A program made the position numbers and the translations under genes. A DNA stretch of 64,000 nt, taken from Sphingomonas albertensis (GTDB taxonomy: Bacteria > Pseudomonadota > Alphaproteobacteria > Sphingomonadales > Sphingomonadaceae). The notes under the pieces are model-generated. The model saw only the letters and a program-made list of their open reading frames with translations. It was not told where the DNA came from and made no database searches. The DNA lies in assembly GCF_014358075.1 (NCBI RefSeq), contig NZ_JACONT010000007.1, forward strand, positions 1 through 64,000, read 5' to 3'. Of the stretch, positions 61,867 to 64,000 are shown piece by piece (the stretch's first letter is position 1; each line of letters starts with the position of its first letter).

Positions 61867-61891
61867 GGAACCGATATCGCAATGCAGCATT
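61867..61891 (+). promoter_or_regulatory. Candidate EcfG-type promoter of the glycine-zipper lipoprotein
   Basis: GGAAC (61867-61871), 16 bases, CATT (61888-61891), one mismatch from GGAAC-N16-CGTT. It lies about 30 bases before the lipoprotein start. Confidence 0.4.
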
Positions 61892-61924
61892 TGTCAGATA
61901 CCCCCGGTGAACAGGAGTATCCCC

Positions 61925-62116
61925 ATGAAGACGTTTGCTATTTCCGCCCTGCTGGTCGCATCCGCCGTGTCGATGAGCGCGTGCTCGACGCTTAAGGGCG
62001 CGGGCATCGGCGCCGCCGGTGGCGCAGGCGTCGCGGCGGCCACTGGTGGTAGCATCGAGAAGGGTGCGGCCGTTGGCGGTGCCGGTGGCGCGGTGGTCGG
62101 CACGGTCGCCGACTGA
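61925..62116 (+). CDS. Small glycine-zipper lipoprotein, 63 aa
   Basis: Signal peptide with lipobox MSAC (C20), then a Gly/Ala-rich zipper (GAGIGAAGGAGVAAATGG and GAAVGGAGGAVVGTVAD), like OsmB-type or entericidin-like stress lipoproteins of the outer membrane. The ATG at 61925 follows AGGAG; a longer frame from 61907 is rejected because it spoils the signal. A general-stress promoter candidate upstream fits an envelope stress role. Confidence 0.8.
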   Translation: MKTFAISALLVASAVSMSACSTLKGAGIGAAGGAGVAAATGGSIEKGAAVGGAGGAVVGTVAD

Positions 62117-62194
62117 TCGAGAACTTGGTGGGACATGCGGGAATATTGCCCCTGTCCCACCAAATTACGGCGTCCGACAGTTTGGTGAGCCATT

Positions 62195-62320
62195 AATCCT
62201 CCCCCGCCAGGGGGAGGAGGCACCGAAGGTGACGGAGGGGGAGGACGCGGAACAGAGGTTGCCCTCTCCTCCCCTCCGTCTGGCAAGAGCCAGCCACCTC
62301 CCCCTAGCGGGGGAGGATTA
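62195..62320. repeat. Palindromic intergenic repeat, family A, copy 4
   Basis: CCTCCCCCGCCAGGGGGAGG arm, GACGGAGGGGGAGGACG, then a CCTCCGTCTGGC arm and a GCCACCTCCCCCTAGCGGGGGAGG hairpin. It lies between the convergent lipoprotein and the 112-aa gene. Confidence 0.85.
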
Positions 62321-62345
62321 AACCAAACGCCTCAGACCGCTCGCC

Positions 62346-62684
62346 TCAGACCGCGCGCATCCAGTGCGTGCGGGCGACCGTTCCGGTCAGCACTTTCGAC
62401 CCGAACGCCTTAATGATCTTGGCGGCGTCGGCACTGTTCATCAGCACGACCCGCGTGCCCCCCGACGGCAGCGTCTCGATCGCGCTGATGATCGCTCCGT
62501 GCTTCTTGCACATCGCAACGACCTGAGGCTGCTCGACGCTGACGTTCACCGCCCGCGAAATCGGCACGACCGTCTCGGAGACCTGCTTTGCGACGACCTG
62601 CTTGTCGACGGCCGGCTTGTCTGCGCCCGTGGTCACGATGCGAGCGCCCCGGTTGCGATGTATGGATAGATCGTCATGCGGCAT
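62346..62684 (-). CDS. Hypothetical protein, 112 aa
   Basis: Starts MPHDDLSIHRNRGARIVTTG and has a C-terminal half that looks like a small alpha/beta domain (VVAMCKKHGAIISAIETLPSGGTRVVLMNSADAAKII) ending in basic residues. Not recognised. An in-frame ATG at 62708 would add eight residues; neither start has a good ribosome binding site. Divergent context: downstream of a LysE-type gene in the same direction. Confidence 0.55.
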   Translation of the reverse strand: MPHDDLSIHRNRGARIVTTGADKPAVDKQVVAKQVSETVVPISRAVNVSVEQPQVVAMCKKHGAIISAIETLPSGGTRVVLMNSADAAKIIKAFGSKVLTGTVARTHWMRAV

Positions 62685-62793
62685 TCCCGGCTCGGAGCGG
62701 GAGCGCAAAGCATCTCTCAGTCGCAGCCTGCCCGTACGAAGCGCCGCGATGGATCCGTTATGCGCGCAATGCCCGGAAACGGCAATGGCCGCG

Positions 62794-63420
62794 CTACGCC
62801 CGCACCCGCAACAGGGCCAGTCCGAAGCCGATGAAGATCCCGCCCGTCACCCGGTCGAACGCCCGCCGCAGCGCCGGTCGCGTCAGGTATCTGGCGAGCG
62901 TCCGGCCGCCTGCCGCATAGATGCCGTACCAGATGCTCTCGACCACCGCGAAGGTCGCGACGAGGATCGCGAACTGCGGCGCCTGTGGCGATGCGCGATC
63001 GACGAATTGCGGGAGAAAGGCCGCGGCGAACAGCAACAGCTTGGGATTGCTGATGCCGATGACCAACCCGCCGCGGAACAGCCGGCGGGTGGAGACCGTC
63101 ACCGGCAGCGCGTCCGCGCCGACGTCGATCGGAGACCCTGCCCCGCGCCATGCCTTGATGCCGAGGAACACGAGATACGCGACCCCGGCATAGCGCAGCG
63201 CGTCGAACACGCGGGGCCATGCGGCCAGCAACGCGGATACGCCCGCCGCCGATGCCGCAAGCACGAGTATCAGTGCGGTCAGGCACCCCGCCATCGCCGC
63301 GATGCTGCGGCGCGCGCCGAACGCCACGCTGCGCGTCATGACGTGCAGCATATTGGGACCCGGCGTCCCGCACAGCAGGACGATCGCGATGACGAACAGC
63401 CACCATGCGTGGAGTGTCAT
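62794..63420 (-). CDS. LysE/RhtB family amino acid exporter, 208 aa
   Basis: Inner-membrane exporter with about six helices and the family pattern LLCGTPGPNML near the N-terminus, GIKAWRG, and GLVIGISNPKLLLFAAAFLPQFVD. Exports amino acids or derivatives; the substrate is not predictable. ATG at 63420. The 3' end lies 110 bases from the next gene on the same strand. Confidence 0.9.
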   Translation of the reverse strand: MTLHAWWLFVIAIVLLCGTPGPNMLHVMTRSVAFGARRSIAAMAGCLTALILVLAASAAGVSALLAAWPRVFDALRYAGVAYLVFLGIKAWRGAGSPIDVGADALPVTVSTRRLFRGGLVIGISNPKLLLFAAAFLPQFVDRASPQAPQFAILVATFAVVESIWYGIYAAGGRTLARYLTRPALRRAFDRVTGGIFIGFGLALLRVRA

Positions 63421-63546
63421 GTCTGCCCCTGCCTCTCAAAGAACCGTAACTTAGCGACTATCAGCACGCCGGACGTGTTCGGTGTTTATCGTCTCGAAGC
63501 AAGAGAGCGGCCGCGTTCGAACGACGGTCCGCTCTTCCTTGTTCTC

Positions 63547-63592
63547 CCGCGAAGGCGGGAGCCCAGTCTGGATCCCCGCCTTCGCGGGGAAA
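63547..63592. repeat. Perfect 14-base inverted repeat
   Basis: CCCGCGAAGGCGGG and CCCGCCTTCGCGGG arms separated by AGCCCAGTCTGGAT. This sequence is of a type scattered through sphingomonad and caulobacter genomes. It is in the 283-base gap between LysE and the next gene; the rest of the gap shows no gene. Confidence 0.8.
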
Positions 63593-63703
63593 CACGCTAC
63601 CCTTGCTCCCGGCCGATAAGTGCCACTCTGTTCAGCGCCCGAGACCTTGCGAAGCCGATACTATCGAAAAGTCGTCATCATCGATGTACGACGCCCCCTC
63701 GCC

Positions 63704-64000
63704 TCAATCCCCCGTAAGAATCCGATCGACCAGCTGCCCGACGCTCGGCACGAAGCCGTTCGAATAGAACGGGTCCTTCTTGAAATTATACGCCGCATGC
63801 CCCGCGAACATCAGGTTCTGGTCGATGTCGCCACCGTGCGCGATGTCCTGGAGCGTCTTCTGGATGCAGAAGCTGCGCGGATCGGCGAGGCGCCCGGTCG
63901 AGTTGGTCTCGGTATCCGCCCAGCTCGAGAACGAGCATTGCGACAGGCAGCCCATGCAGTCGGCCTGGTCCTTGCGGATCATGCCCTTCTCGGTCGGGCT
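63704..64000 (-). CDS. Nitronate monooxygenase-like protein, 3' part
   Basis: The reading frame is open to the window edge, so only the C-terminal 98 residues are seen. The sequence has cysteines in ADCMGCLSQC, RLADPRSFCIQKTLQDIAHGG, and AAYNFKKDPFYSNGFVPSVGQLVDRILTGD, which matches the C-terminus of sphingomonad nitronate monooxygenase/NAD(P)H-dependent flavin oxidoreductase proteins. The rest of the gene, including the flavin site, lies beyond the window. Confidence 0.75.
   Translation of the reverse strand, partial: SPTEKGMIRKDQADCMGCLSQCSFSSWADTETNSTGRLADPRSFCIQKTLQDIAHGGDIDQNLMFAGHAAYNFKKDPFYSNGFVPSVGQLVDRILTGD

Noticed and set aside
1..64000. CRISPR array, insertion sequence, rRNA or prophage
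   Set aside because: No regularly spaced repeats, transposase, integrase, phage structural or rRNA sequence was recognised.

Overview
The window is high-GC DNA with the gene content of an alphaproteobacterium of the sphingomonad group (Sphingomonas or a close relative). This rests on ORF families and motifs read by eye, without database searches. Supporting signs are a fused cytochrome oxidase subunit I+III, TonB-dependent uptake, TamA/TamB, CtrA-like TTAACC half-sites, EcfG-like promoter candidates, and dense gene packing with many ATGA or TGATG overlaps. There is no rRNA, CRISPR array, insertion sequence, integrase or phage gene; the single RNA gene is a tRNA-Ser. It looks like ordinary chromosome with a few compact accessory loci.

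Layout. 0-13 kb: RNase H-like protein coupled to a BrkB/YihY membrane protein; a YbbA/YbbP-type ABC exporter divergent from a TesA-like lipoprotein esterase; a Crp/Fnr regulator; two transglutaminase-like proteins divergent from an N-formylglutamate amidohydrolase-like enzyme; a PAS/GAF hybrid histidine kinase. 13-21 kb: a ZnuD-like TonB receptor, then a tightly overlapping operon for a caa3-type oxidase (CoxB with haem c, CoxA-CoxC fusion, small membrane protein, CtaG-like factor, triheme cytochrome c). 21-34 kb: a glycogen/maltodextrin-to-trehalose operon (glgX-treZ-malQ-treY), an old-yellow-enzyme, and a second operon of two SDR dehydrogenases around a GH15 glycosidase. 34-40 kb: monofunctional catalase, then a glycosyltransferase facing a methyltransferase/PIG-L deacetylase/acyl-CoA-dehydrogenase-like operon.

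40-48 kb: tRNA-Ser, DUF1178, nitrilase-type amidase, glutaredoxin, ComF, a BioC-like methyltransferase, and an EAL phosphodiesterase/TPR-kinase/receiver signalling operon. A 588-base stretch beside this operon carries CtrA-like sites and a possible 16-residue peptide or small RNA gene. 48-58 kb: flavin monooxygenase, the TamA-TamB pair, a prepilin peptidase with two small partners. 58-64 kb: acetyl-CoA acetyltransferase, a DUF559 endonuclease-like gene bracketed by three copies of a palindromic repeat, SH3 protein, D-2-hydroxyacid dehydrogenase, glycine-zipper lipoprotein, LysE exporter, and the 3' end of a nitronate-monooxygenase-like gene cut by the window edge.

The genes fit a free-living, stress-tolerant aerobe: trehalose made from glucan, catalase, a small lipoprotein, and two-component and c-di-GMP signalling, several possibly under general-stress (EcfG) or cell-cycle (CtrA) control. 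At least two families of palindromic intergenic repeats punctuate the region, mostly between convergent genes where they could terminate transcription from both sides. The least explained loci are the repeat-flanked DUF559 gene, the Nod-factor-like glycosyltransferase/deacetylase/methyltransferase cluster, and the intergenic element near 48.3 kb.
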